Positions 24,601 to 33,132 are shown, numbered from the stretch's first letter. The stretch is DNA of 36,933 nucleotides from Deltaproteobacteria bacterium (GCA_024279255.1 JAJRRT010000065.1:1-36933); one strand, 5' to 3'. Notes: a model not told the origin generated them from the letters alone. Made by a program: numbers and translations.

Positions 24601-27578
24601 TACTGTTTAAAGCCAGTGAACCATCCTTCGCTGTCCTTGATGAGACTACTTGAGACGTCGCTGCCGAAAACCAGCGTCGGCGTTACCGAGGAGTCCATTG
24701 GTTCGCTGAAGGTCACAATGATACCAAGAGTACCGGTGTCGGCGTCGGTGATCATAAGGTCATTTGCCGTCAGGCTGGTCACCGTTGGGTTGACGGTGTC
24801 GACCGGCAGGGTACTATTATTGTTCTCTTGGATGAGCGGGTTTCCGTTCAAGTCGAGAATGCTGTCGTTCACCGTCACCGACAGGTCGGTGGTGCTATTG
24901 TCGTTTGCTGTTACTGTGAGGGTGGCAGAGAGGCCGTCAGCCGCTAGGACCAGACTACCGCTGTCCAGCGTGCCGCCGGTGATAGTTAAGTCGAGATCAG
25001 TGATGGACTTGACCTCCTCACTGAAGTTCAGGGTGTAGTTCACAAGGTTGTCAATGTCGGAGACAGTGCCGTCAGTGTTGTCCGTGGTGATGCTCACCGT
25101 CGGGTTGAGGGTGTCGACAGCCAGGGTGTTGTTGGCAGTGACCAGCGGGTGGCCCAACCAATCTTGAATGCTGCTGTTAAGCGTTACCGACAGGTCAGCG
25201 GTACTGTCGTCAGTCGCTGTCACCGAAAAGGTCGCGGTAATGTCGTCCGCAGCCAGAGACAGGCTGCCGGGGATCAGCGAGCCGCCGGTGATATTCAGGT
25301 CGAGTTCCGTGATGGAAACAATCTTGTCGCTGAAGGTGAGCGTGTAGTTGACCACATTGTCAGTATCTGAAACGACGCCGTCGGCGTTGTCTTCAGCGAT
25401 ATTCACCGTCAGGGTAAAGGTATCGACCGGCAGGGTATTGGTATTGTTCACAGAGAAGAGCAGCGGGTTGCCATTCAGATCGAGGATGCTCTCCTTGATC
25501 GTCACTGTCAGGTCGGTGGTGCTGCTGTCTGTAGCCGTGACCGCGAGGTTTGCGGTGAGGCCATCTGCAGCAAGGGTCGGGCCATCGGTCAGCGTCCCGC
25601 CGGTGATATCCAGGTCGAGATCAGTGATGGATTTGACCGCTTCGCTGAAGGTGAGGGTGTAGTTGACCACATTGTCAGCGTCAGAGACGACCCCGTCAGT
25701 GTTGTCGTTAGTAATGATCACTGTCGGGTTTATGGTGTCGATGCTGAATTCGCCTGTGGCGGCATAATTCTGCTGGACATTGCCGCTGGCATCCTGGGCT
25801 CCGATGACGTCGACGCTGATGTTGACCAGGTCGATGCCGACGTCCACGACGTCATAGGTGACAGTGTAGGTTGCGTCGCCATTACTCCATATGCCGCTGC
25901 CATTGACGATGCTGGCGGAAACATCGTTACCGAAAACCAGTGTCGGTGCCACCGATGAGTCCATCGTTTCGCTGAAATTGATGGTGATATCGAGCTTGCC
26001 GGTGCCAGTGTCAGCGTCGGTAAGGATTTGGTCACTCAGTGTCACATCGAGTACCGTCGGAGCGAGATTGTCGATCGCATAGTTGTTGGACACAGAGGTG
26101 CCGGTGCCGACGTTTCCGGCCAGGTCGGTCACTCCAGAGTTGTACAGGCTGATGACATTGGTCGGGTCTTCAACTGGCGCGTCAGGGGTCAGTTGGGCGG
26201 TCCAGGTGATGCCGCCATCGGCAGAACTGACTTCGCTCAGCGTACCGTTCTCGATCAGGGCCAGATCGGCATTGGTGAAACCTGTAACCGCTTCGTTAAA
26301 GGTGATCGTTACCAGTGAGGTTTCACCGGCGATCAGGGCAACGTCGTCAACCAGGATCGTCGCCGTCGGTGGGATATCGTCCACCCCGTAGTCTGTTGAG
26401 GCTGTGGCCGTACCATTGATGTTGGTAATGCTGGCATCGATTGTCAGATCACTGTCAGCGACTAGATCGCTACCGCGAACGATGACACTGAAGCTACTGT
26501 CGCCGCGTACCGACCCGATCGATTCAACACCGTTAACGGTCAGGGTGACCGTATCTCCTGTCTGGATTTCGCCGTCAACCGAGCCGCTGACCATGACATC
26601 GCCGCCAGATTCGGCGAGATTTATTATGTTGTCAGCGGTGACGTTATCAAGCACGATTCCCTGTACCGGGGGCGTGAGGTCGATACTATACTCATCGAAG
26701 TCGGTTGCAGTTTTATTGCCCGAGGTGATGCTGACTTCGATCTGTTTGTCAAGATCGGCGACCAGGTCGGCACCTGCGACATCGATGCTGAAGCTCATGT
26801 CGACCAGAACCTCTCCGGTGTACTCCGTTCCGTTGATGCTGAGAGTGACCGTATCACCGATAATCGCTGTTCCACCGACCGTGCCGTGGACTGCGACATC
26901 CCCCTTCGATTCAAGTAGATTGACAATATCATCTGTGGTGACATTGGGGTCCAGGTGGATTGCCGGTTCGGTATTAGTTACTTTGTGTCCAGGTTTATAG
27001 ATCGGTGTCGGTGGCGTGACAGGGATTACCGGATCCGCGGACACCGGCGCGAGAAGTTCCTCGGTGGGGATGAGGACACCATTCCCCGGTGCCTTGCCGC
27101 CGCTTAGCTGGTCGGGCTCAGGCGTAGGAATGTCCTCAGAAAGCTCGACAGTGTCTGGGCGGGTATACCCATAGCCTTGCTCTTCCTGAGCATCCACATT
27201 CTCACTTACCACGCGCAAACTACCCGCTTTGGCAAGGTTGGTCGTGCCAACCATTTTAAACAGGTCTCCCAAGGTGCCCAGGTGGTCATTGCCGGGACCA
27301 GTAGGCTCCGATGTGCCGTCTTCGTTTTCAAGAAAGATGACTTTGTGGAGGGAGTCACTGATGGCATCCAGTGCACCGTTTGGGATTACGACAAATATCC
27401 CGTCTGAAAAGCTCAACAATAAGTCGACATCCGCTACGTCAACAGATTGGAGCTCGGCTCCACTGTGAGGAATAGTGATTGTTCCGTCAGCTGCGACAAC
27501 AGCACGTTCAATCTGTTGTCCTTGACCAGATCCTTCGTTCACGGGATTTCCTTTTTCACCATCAGTCTTGTTCGCCAT
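21693..27578 (-). CDS. Giant Ig-like/RTX adhesin, type I secretion substrate
   Basis: A 1961-aa acidic repeat protein with essentially no cysteine. Residues from about 40 to 95 resemble the BapA-type prefix domain (FSDGIFVVIPNGALD). From about 195 to 600 there are Ig-like units. From about 616 to 1250 there are tandem units of about 105 aa, five of which begin DNxDGxVSDxDN, a probable Ca-binding loop, mixed with two units of another type (SETMDSSVAPTLVFG). A unique domain covers about 1246-1455. RTX repeats (GGAGDDxLxGG) cover about 1458-1850. The C-terminal 110 residues (end TILWHIA) carry the secretion signal. It has no N-terminal LapG-type TAAG/PAAG site. The ATG at 27578 follows GAGGTG. 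This is the cargo of the neighbouring exporter: surface attachment or biofilm, analogous to SiiE/BapA. Confidence 0.9.
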   Translation of the reverse strand: MANKTDGEKGNPVNEGSGQGQQIERAVVAADGTITIPHSGAELQSVDVADVDLLLSFSDGIFVVIPNGALDAISDSLHKVIFLENEDGTSEPTGPGNDHLGTLGDLFKMVGTTNLAKAGSLRVVSENVDAQEEQGYGYTRPDTVELSEDIPTPEPDQLSGGKAPGNGVLIPTEELLAPVSADPVIPVTPPTPIYKPGHKVTNTEPAIHLDPNVTTDDIVNLLESKGDVAVHGTVGGTAIIGDTVTLSINGTEYTGEVLVDMSFSIDVAGADLVADLDKQIEVSITSGNKTATDFDEYSIDLTPPVQGIVLDNVTADNIINLAESGGDVMVSGSVDGEIQTGDTVTLTVNGVESIGSVRGDSSFSVIVRGSDLVADSDLTIDASITNINGTATASTDYGVDDIPPTATILVDDVALIAGETSLVTITFNEAVTGFTNADLALIENGTLSEVSSADGGITWTAQLTPDAPVEDPTNVISLYNSGVTDLAGNVGTGTSVSNNYAIDNLAPTVLDVTLSDQILTDADTGTGKLDITINFSETMDSSVAPTLVFGNDVSASIVNGSGIWSNGDATYTVTYDVVDVGIDLVNISVDVIGAQDASGNVQQNYAATGEFSIDTINPTVIITNDNTDGVVSDADNVVNYTLTFSEAVKSITDLDLDITGGTLTDGPTLAADGLTANLAVTATDSSTTDLTVTIKESILDLNGNPLLFSVNNTNTLPVDTFTLTVNIAEDNADGVVSDTDNVVNYTLTFSDKIVSITELDLNITGGSLIPGSLSLAADDITATFSVTATDDSTADLSVTLNSSIQDWLGHPLVTANNTLAVDTLNPTVSITTDNTDGTVSDIDNLVNYTLNFSEEVKSITDLDLTITGGTLDSGSLVLAADGLSATLTVTANDNSTTDLSVTVNDSILDLNGNPLIQENNNSTLPVDTVNPTVTSLTANDLMITDADTGTLGIIVTFSEPMDSSVTPTLVFGSDVSSSLIKDSEGWFTGFKQYVVVYNIIDANIELPNITVDIIGAQDASGNTQMDYNPAVEFSIDTLSLTASIVPDNADGIVSDLDNVVNYTLTFSEPIASITASDLTITGGTLDSGSLVLINGGRTANFSATATDNSTADLSVSLNNSILDLRGGQLVPVNSSLVVDTLNPTVIIGEDNLDGTVSDMDNPVNYTLTFSEEIASITASDLMITGGTLTGDPILAADGLSATFSVTATDESTTDLSVTVNNSILDLNGNQLVSDNSTLTVNTVNPLTDFTSALYTSPEFKVTGGSGVPAGSYIAGATAADHALASSPAGQATRGRIDGTTGNDLIDHNPAFNADNTKWVKTLHIDFDLFTELTIIELVADPAISVITGFNFEGTGLSWDGTNTWTLNPDATTSADLLLNGLDLNIVYDVADTGGPVDFNVVVNVSGTDGVQAFNQANGNLISNTLDFSWREARTETDFDLTVAGNQVMVLPRDGMGLDIYAGDGDDSVNSGAGDDVIYGGAGVDSINAGAGDDLLIGGADADRLEGGTGNDTASYTGSLTNISASLVTNLGSGGDAAGDQYFSIENLTGGDGNDSLTGDANTNILNGGTGDDILSGGAGDDILIGGVGGDTLDGGSDLITGDTASYADSVADVNASLATGAGSNGDAAGDLYINIENLTGGAGNDTLSGDVNSNILSGGAGDDILLGGLGSDILDGGSNTITGDTASYAGSGMAIDASLLSNTGSNGIDTDTFIDIENLIGSSYGDILTGDGNDNILTGGAGADVLNGGAGNDTASYADATTRVVASLTSSFWPFQSGDAQGDSFNSIENLTGSDHDDGLFGDSSANILSGGAGDDSLNGLGGNDNLDGGLGNDSIYVSSNTADLPNIVDGGDGVDTLVLQGLVDSGSYDLTALANITDNIETLDIRDGAGSEITVSGLDVQSMVDGGTSSQLIIMADSGDSINLTALGTEGIDYTSTSIAEGTEYTIITGDLATILWHIA
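23830..26050 (-). repeat. Tandem repeats inside the adhesin gene
   Basis: Five units of roughly 300-330 bases encode the DNxDGxVSDxDN Ig-like module, and two units (about 24480-24770 and 25735-26050) encode the second Ig-like type. Units are similar but not identical at DNA level, so homologous contraction or expansion is possible. Confidence 0.8.
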
Positions 27579-27750
27579 AAAGTCACCTCAAATGCGAATT
27601 TTTAATACCCTATATAGAAGCGAAGGACTAGCCTCGCTTCACCTTTGAACGATCAGAACTTAAATACACTTAAAACCTGAAATCATCTTTCGAGCATGGA
27701 GTACCTGGAGTCGCACTCTTGTCGTTGAAATGATTTTGAATGCGGTCTGC

Positions 27751-29445
27751 CTAGCTGTCGACTCCGTCGATATCTTTCGGCTCAACCTTGGATGTGGTCC
27801 CGAGTTGACTGCCGATTTGTTGCAGTTCGCCGCGAAAGTAGTTGCTCACGTTGACAAGTAATTTACGCGATTCCTTGGCCTCGTCAGCGATATTCCCCAT
27901 CAGCTCGGAAATTTGAGTACAGATCGCAGTGCTCCCTTTCTCGGTTGTCTGGAAAATTGTGCCGAGTTGACCATGCAGCTGCTGTGTTCCGCTACGGAAA
28001 TTATTGCCTGCAGTGTTCAGGAGAATGTGTGCTTCCTTGGCGTCGGCAGACATGTGAACTGTCAGTTCTGAAATCTGGGTCGATATCTCGTCGACACCCT
28101 TCTGGATCCCATTGAAACTGGTGCCGAGTTGACCGCCAAGTTGCTTCAATTCAATGCGGAAGTTGTTGCTTGCTTCTGTCTGTTCTGTCAGGGTGCGCAG
28201 CATGTCAGCACGCTGCTTTTGAAAGTCATCAATCTCTGCAGAGAGTGCTTGCTGTTGTATGCGTGCCGACTCAGTCAGCCTCTCCTCTATGTTGTACGAA
28301 TCGAGGGTACTTTTTAAGGATTTTTGCTCATCCACCTGCATGGAGAGGAGTTTATGAGTTTCCTTCGCGTCTCCAGCCATATGCACCGACAGGTCAGAAA
28401 TTTGGGATGAGATCGTACTATTGCTCTTCTCAATACTATTGACGATTGCGCCGAACTGCTGGCCAAGTTGCTGTAACCCGCTGCGGAAGTTGTTGCTCGC
28501 CTCGGTCTGTTCAGTCAGTACGCGTAGCATATCTTCGCGTTGCTTTTTGAAATCATCTATTTCAGTGCTGAGTGCTCGTTGCCGCAAGCGTGCTGTCTCA
28601 GCCAATCGTTCTTCAATCCGCAAGAGAATTTTGGTGGCGGCATCTCCGGTGGAGGCCTCTCCGGCAGGGACAGCCTCATTCCTGAAAGAGATACTTTCGA
28701 ATGAAAGGGCAATCTCGATATGCCTGGCAATTGTTGCACTGAGGAGTGAATAGATGTCACCCTGCAAACGGCGTATTCCAACCATCATCAGACCGAGGAT
28801 TATTGACCCGAGTAAACCGAACATAGAAGCTGAGAATGCAATGGCCATCGATTGCATCGGGGCTTTCATCCGTTCAATCATGTTGCGGAAGACCACCATC
28901 GGATCTGCAGTGGTCATATCGAGGTCGGCAAAACTGCCGATCAGGGCTGAAATGTCACCAAGGGTCGCGAGCAAGCCAATGAAGGTTCCAAGTAGACCCA
29001 TTCCAACCAGGAGTCCACTCAGGTATTGTGGCAAGGCATTGCGACGATTCAGGCGGGAATGTACATTTGCCAGTTCATGTTCAAGGGCCGCTTGTTCCTG
29101 ATGAGAGATTGAGCGATCTCCTGATGCTGCTACCATTTGTAAAAGGTAGGCCATGTCACAGGTATAGCCATCAGCCATTTCTTGCAGGGTCACCGAATCG
29201 GTTTTGGCATCTATTGCACCGGAAAATCCTACCAATGCTTTGGCTTCACGTAACAAGCGTCCGGCATTGCGGATGACAATGACTCCACCCACCAGGATAA
29301 TCACAAAGATGGTGTAGTTGATCTGCGGATGGGGGTTGCTGTTTATTGTTGATTTGATTGCATCAAAAAAAATCACAGATCCTGTCAGCAGTAAAATAAA
29401 AGGCAGAGATACGAATAGGTAATAAATGTTTAGCTGTTTAAACAT
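27751..29445 (-). CDS. MotA/TolQ/ExbB-type proton-channel protein with long coiled-coil tail
   Basis: A 564-aa inner-membrane protein. Transmembrane segments lie at about 8-30, 44-61, 140-170 and 198-224. TM3 carries GLLGTFIGLLATLGD (from residue 150), and TM4 the small-residue run AIAFSASMFGLLGSI, both typical of the MotA_ExbB fold. From 250 to 564 a long coiled-coil tail follows, predicted cytoplasmic, holding four copies (the last partial) of a 54-aa unit starting NNFRxxLQQLGxQLG and two copies of a helical segment (EERLxExARxxQxALSxEIDDFxKQR). In SPI-4 the corresponding subunit is SiiB; the tail is more like ZorA. The partner is the MotB-like protein two genes upstream. A proton-driven role in adhesin secretion or release is inferred. 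Confidence 0.85.
   Translation of the reverse strand: MFKQLNIYYLFVSLPFILLLTGSVIFFDAIKSTINSNPHPQINYTIFVIILVGGVIVIRNAGRLLREAKALVGFSGAIDAKTDSVTLQEMADGYTCDMAYLLQMVAASGDRSISHQEQAALEHELANVHSRLNRRNALPQYLSGLLVGMGLLGTFIGLLATLGDISALIGSFADLDMTTADPMVVFRNMIERMKAPMQSMAIAFSASMFGLLGSIILGLMMVGIRRLQGDIYSLLSATIARHIEIALSFESISFRNEAVPAGEASTGDAATKILLRIEERLAETARLRQRALSTEIDDFKKQREDMLRVLTEQTEASNNFRSGLQQLGQQFGAIVNSIEKSNSTISSQISDLSVHMAGDAKETHKLLSMQVDEQKSLKSTLDSYNIEERLTESARIQQQALSAEIDDFQKQRADMLRTLTEQTEASNNFRIELKQLGGQLGTSFNGIQKGVDEISTQISELTVHMSADAKEAHILLNTAGNNFRSGTQQLHGQLGTIFQTTEKGSTAICTQISELMGNIADEAKESRKLLVNVSNYFRGELQQIGSQLGTTSKVEPKDIDGVDS
27832..28497 (-). repeat. 162-base tandem repeats in the MotA-like tail
   Basis: The sequence family GCGGAAGTTGTTGCT recurs at about 27832, 27994, 28156 and 28483. 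Spacing is 162, 162 and 327 bases, i.e. 54-residue units with one interposed helical segment. This points to growth of the tail by internal duplication. Confidence 0.75.
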
Positions 29446-29514
29446 AAGGTTCCCTCTTGGATTGTATTTATCGGTCAGAGACCGGTTTTATTGTGAAAAA
29501 ATGTATAAAATTTA

Positions 29515-30822
29515 TCAATTTGCACGGAACGCCCCGTCGCGAAATTTCAGCAGCGGAGATAGTATGTATGACAGTATTGTTCGTTTTCCGACTTTAATAT
29601 CCGCACTTGCTGCCATGCCGGGCATCAGTACACCAGGTTGGCGAACACGTTTAAGGAGCGTTGATACATTGACTTCAATATTTACTCGGTAGTAGCGGTT
29701 CTCTCTCTCGTCAATCAAGGTATCTGAACTGACCTCTGTCACCTGGCCTTCGAATGTGCCATAGGTTGAATAATCATATGCTCCAATACGGACTCGAGCA
29801 GGTAGTCCGCGGCGGAGGTAGGCTCTGTCGTTAGGGTTTGCACGTGTTTCGATAATAAAACGTGCATCACTCGGTGTAATCTCCAGCAAAATTTCGCTCG
29901 GACGAACCACGGCACCAAGGGTTGTGATATTCAACTTGTTAATGAGACCCGCAACCGGGCTCCTCACGATATTTCGGTCGACACGGTCGGCACTGGTACC
30001 GATTTCATAGCTTAATTTCTTACGTTCTTCACGAACTTGCGTTAAAGCCGAAGAGGCCTCGGCCCGGAAGCGAGCACTCGCTTCTTTCACGCGCGTGTCT
30101 GATTCCAGTTGTGCTGCTTGCAAACGCGGAATCGTGTTGATTGCTTCGTCTATTTGTGACTTGAGTCGTTGTATCCGAATCTGACTGTCCAGGACTTCCA
30201 GTTCGGAAGCAGCGTTGTTCTTCTGCAGTCCTTCAATGACACGATACTTTTTTTGCGCCAGAAGCAACTCGTCAAGGAGGTTCTTCTGCTTTGATTTTGT
30301 CTCCTCGAGTTCACTTTTCTTCTGCAGACTGAGAGCTCGCAGTACTTGAACCTCTTCAGTCAGTTGGGCCCGCCGGGCTCGCCAGGCGTCTGTTTCCACT
30401 CGGATGACATTGGCGTCCTGAAGCTCTTTTGGGAAGACAATCTTACGTTCTCCATTCAGCTCGGCAAGCAAGCGCGCCTCACGGCCGCGTAAAGCATCAA
30501 GCATTGATTGATCCTGTCCCAAATTTGAACGGCTTTGTATATCTGCCAGCTCCATTAAGGGTTGTCCGGTAACGACGACCTGGCCTTCTTGGACGAGTAT
30601 CTTTCGTACAATGCCTCCTTCAAGGTGTTGTATTTTTTGTGACTTGCCCGCAGGGATGATTTGCCCCTCTGCGCGGACGATAACATCCACATTTGTCATT
30701 CCGGCCCATAACAGTACCGCTGCGCCACTGAATAGCAGTAGTATTACGAAAACCCGTTGAGGAGATAAATTTCCAACCAAATCCAGTAGCTTTCGGTATG
30801 TGGAGAGTCGCGTGTCTCCCAT
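29515..30822 (-). CDS. HlyD-family membrane fusion protein of the type I system
   Basis: A 435-aa periplasmic adaptor (SiiD/LapC/HlyD-like). One transmembrane helix lies at about 22-44. A split biotinyl-lipoyl domain follows (EGQIIPAGKSQKIQHLEGG, then VRSPVAGLINKLNITTLGAVV), then a long coiled coil at about 110-285 and a C-terminal beta-barrel domain at about 300-420 (RVRIGAYDYSTYGTFEGQV). It bridges the ABC exporter to the TolC-like channel. Its ATG overlaps the stop of the MotB-like gene as TGATG, so the two are probably translationally coupled. Confidence 0.93.
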   Translation of the reverse strand: MGDTRLSTYRKLLDLVGNLSPQRVFVILLLFSGAAVLLWAGMTNVDVIVRAEGQIIPAGKSQKIQHLEGGIVRKILVQEGQVVVTGQPLMELADIQSRSNLGQDQSMLDALRGREARLLAELNGERKIVFPKELQDANVIRVETDAWRARRAQLTEEVQVLRALSLQKKSELEETKSKQKNLLDELLLAQKKYRVIEGLQKNNAASELEVLDSQIRIQRLKSQIDEAINTIPRLQAAQLESDTRVKEASARFRAEASSALTQVREERKKLSYEIGTSADRVDRNIVRSPVAGLINKLNITTLGAVVRPSEILLEITPSDARFIIETRANPNDRAYLRRGLPARVRIGAYDYSTYGTFEGQVTEVSSDTLIDERENRYYRVNIEVNVSTLLKRVRQPGVLMPGMAASADIKVGKRTILSYILSPLLKFRDGAFRAN

Positions 30823-31499
30823 CAGCGCGAGCTAACTCTCACCAGTGAGGCATTCGCATTTGCCTTGACTTCAAGCACCGCTACGTCGATGTTTTCCGTT
30901 GGTATTTTCATTTCTATCAATAGATTTCTTACCGCCATCGCTCGATAAAAGCCCATCCGCTTCGCCTCGGAAAAGCCCGCAGGAACTTCGACGTAAATAC
31001 TTGTTTTTTCATTTGAGGCGATAGGCTTCAAAGATTCGATTAACTGGTCGTGCTCTGCCCGCGTGAACGCGATTGCTTCATCCTTGAAGCGCACTATGAG
31101 CTCAAAGTCACTTGCCAGTATCTTGTCCAGGCCGTGTTTCGCTTTGGTTATAATGGTTGTCGCTTCAACAATCTTAGGCACATTTCGAGTTTCAGCTTTT
31201 GGAAGATTCTTCTTTGCAAGTAACATTTTTAGATGCTCAATCTCACGCCTTAACTCAATATTTTCTTTTGTATAATCGACCGATTTAGAAGGGTTTTCTG
31301 TAGCCGCTTGTGTGGCTGCGACCTCGAGGCTGGCAGCAACAATCTTGCTGGAACGTCCCATTTCAAGAGCGAACATAAACACAGCGATGATCAATATGGT
31401 CAGAAGAAACAATAGATTGAGGATGAGATTTGTGGTGGCATCTACATAACCCGGCCAGAAAATGTCTGAGCCATCATGATCACTTTGACGAGTTTCCAT
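30822..31499 (-). CDS. MotB/SiiA-like proton-channel partner with degenerate OmpA domain
   Basis: A 225-aa inner-membrane protein with one transmembrane helix (about 21-45) directly preceded by Asp20 (GYVDATTNLILNLL). This is the position of the proton-carrying Asp of MotB, ExbD and ZorB. A charged helical linker (about 55-110) leads to an OmpA/MotB-like C-terminal domain (about 125-225), recognised from RAMAVRNLLIEMKIPTENIDV. The usual TDxxG peptidoglycan-binding segment is replaced by VPAGFSEAKR, so the Asp is lost while the RA arginine is kept. SiiA of Salmonella SPI-4 has this architecture. It is coupled to hlyD by the TGATG overlap and is the likely partner of the MotA-like protein. Confidence 0.82.
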   Translation of the reverse strand: METRQSDHDGSDIFWPGYVDATTNLILNLLFLLTILIIAVFMFALEMGRSSKIVAASLEVAATQAATENPSKSVDYTKENIELRREIEHLKMLLAKKNLPKAETRNVPKIVEATTIITKAKHGLDKILASDFELIVRFKDEAIAFTRAEHDQLIESLKPIASNEKTSIYVEVPAGFSEAKRMGFYRAMAVRNLLIEMKIPTENIDVAVLEVKANANASLVRVSSR

Positions 31500-31590
31500 G
31501 CTGATTGTCCACCTTTAGGTAATTATTTGAACTTACTTTGTCTGGCTCTTGATGTGCCAAAACCTTAACCTTGATCCAGTTGACTGATGG

Positions 31591-33099
31591 CTAAATCTTG
31601 TTTTGCACATCTTCATAAGGAGTGCCGCGGATTAAACGAACCAGCTGGGCGACTGTGTTCATCTCCTGAATATGTAAGCTGACTAGACGGGAGCGAACCT
31701 GAAATGCCTGGGTCAAGACATCCAGCAGATCAAGTAAGGATTGGTTGCCTGAAAGCATCCGTTTCGACATGGCTTCTGCTGCAAGAGTGATCGACTTTAG
31801 CTCCAGGTAGCCGGAGTCAATCCGTGCACTTGTCGTTTTAAACACTGCATAGTCCGCGGACAGGGCCTGTATGACTCGCCGGCGTTGGTCGTCCAGAAGA
31901 TAGCGAAATTCTTGATGCCGCGCTCTGCGCTCATCAAGCTCTTTGTAGTCTTTTCCGCCATTTAAAAGATTCCAGTTCATTACCAGCATGAGCCGTTTGT
32001 CTCTTTGGCTGTCAGGGGACCCACCTGCGTGAAGGGAGTATGTATCGGTGTAATCCACATCAACACGCGGCAAATAGCGACTCTTCGTAATCGACTGATT
32101 AATGTTTGCTGACTGTAGTTCAGCTTTAAGTACGGCAATTTCAGGGTTGGAACTCATTGCAGAGGCAACGGCCATTTCAAACGATTCAGGCAGTAGAGAT
32201 GCCCCAACATCCTCAAGGACCGGAAGGAGAACTCTCTGAGGTACGAGGTTTGTTAAACGAATGAATTCAGTCCCTGCTGCAGCATGAGTAGATTCCAGCT
32301 CCAGTCGAGACGACAGCGTAGCTTGACTGCGTGCCTTGACGCGGGCCATGTCGGAAATGCTGGCCGCACCGGCATTGGCTCGTTTTTCAATATAACTGAG
32401 TAAGTCTGAAAGTTGGGATTCAAAGTCACGTGCCACATCTGCTTGCAGGCGGCTGGATACCAATGAAAGGTAGGCATTGATCGTGGCAACATATGCATCT
32501 CCGTCGCTTACCCGGTAACTCTCTTTTCGCGCCTGTTCTTTTACTTTGCGTCGTTGCCATTCCAGGAAGTCTGGTAAGTTAAACAGGGGTTGGCTGAGAG
32601 TCAGCGAAATATCGGTACGCGTGTGTGTGTCAGAGGCGATAAGCTCACCGGTTGTGTCATCAACAACCACCGAGGGTGAAGATTCTTCATAGCCATAACT
32701 GGTACGAATGGAAAGAGATGGCAACAGGAGACCGAGGGCTTGGCCGGTTTGCGCGGTGGCCTGTTCATTTCGTGACAATGCTGCCAGACTTTCACGGCTG
32801 AAGCTTCGTCCATAACGGACCGATGTTAAAATGTCGGTCTCCGCCAGTTGGCTGACAAACTCATCTGGCAACGTCTGGTTGGTGGCCAGACTATTTACAA
32901 ATTGGCCATCAACGTTTTCCAAAACTGATATTTCAGAGAAGCCTATCAATGCTGCCAGACTCTGCTCTTCGGGTGCAATCAGCCCGTCAGCAAGTTGCAG
33001 AGAGCCAGCCTCCTTTGCTATAGCGGTATGTGGTGGCAAAGCGAACTGCAGTAATAAGGCGAGGGTGCAGCAGAGGCACCACCTGATTCTGTCAATCAC
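31591..33099 (-). CDS. TolC-family outer-membrane channel of the type I system
   Basis: A 502-aa exported protein (signal peptide about 1-28) with two outer-membrane efflux repeats: strand regions such as TRTDISLTLSQPLFNLPDF and KRLMLVMNWNLLNGGKDY, and long helices rich in Ala, Leu and Gln. It provides the exit pore (SiiC/LapE role). The N-terminal 80 residues before the first barrel repeat are longer than in E. coli TolC. The start is GTG at 33099, with AAGGAG 7 bases upstream. It is the first gene of the locus, 91 bases before the MotB-like gene. Confidence 0.92.
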   Translation of the reverse strand: MIDRIRWCLCCTLALLLQFALPPHTAIAKEAGSLQLADGLIAPEEQSLAALIGFSEISVLENVDGQFVNSLATNQTLPDEFVSQLAETDILTSVRYGRSFSRESLAALSRNEQATAQTGQALGLLLPSLSIRTSYGYEESSPSVVVDDTTGELIASDTHTRTDISLTLSQPLFNLPDFLEWQRRKVKEQARKESYRVSDGDAYVATINAYLSLVSSRLQADVARDFESQLSDLLSYIEKRANAGAASISDMARVKARSQATLSSRLELESTHAAAGTEFIRLTNLVPQRVLLPVLEDVGASLLPESFEMAVASAMSSNPEIAVLKAELQSANINQSITKSRYLPRVDVDYTDTYSLHAGGSPDSQRDKRLMLVMNWNLLNGGKDYKELDERRARHQEFRYLLDDQRRRVIQALSADYAVFKTTSARIDSGYLELKSITLAAEAMSKRMLSGNQSLLDLLDVLTQAFQVRSRLVSLHIQEMNTVAQLVRLIRGTPYEDVQNKI

Positions 33100-33132
33100 A
33101 AACGCACTCCTTGGATATGAAATTTCATTTCA

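Noticed and set aside
21693..27578. Regular repeats as a CRISPR array, and long opposite-strand frames as genes
   Set aside because: The repeats encode Ig-like and RTX protein units in frame, are hundreds of bases long or glycine-rich, and have no unique spacers; the plus-strand frames are low-complexity shadows.
27751..29445. Methyl-accepting chemotaxis receptor (because of the coiled-coil tail)
   Set aside because: There is no chemoreceptor signalling hairpin motif, and the four-helix MotA_ExbB-type membrane part is clear.
27751..31499. Zorya defence system
   Set aside because: The MotA-like and MotB-like genes resemble ZorA/ZorB in design, but no ZorC/ZorD-type helicase or nuclease genes are present and T1SS genes lie between them.
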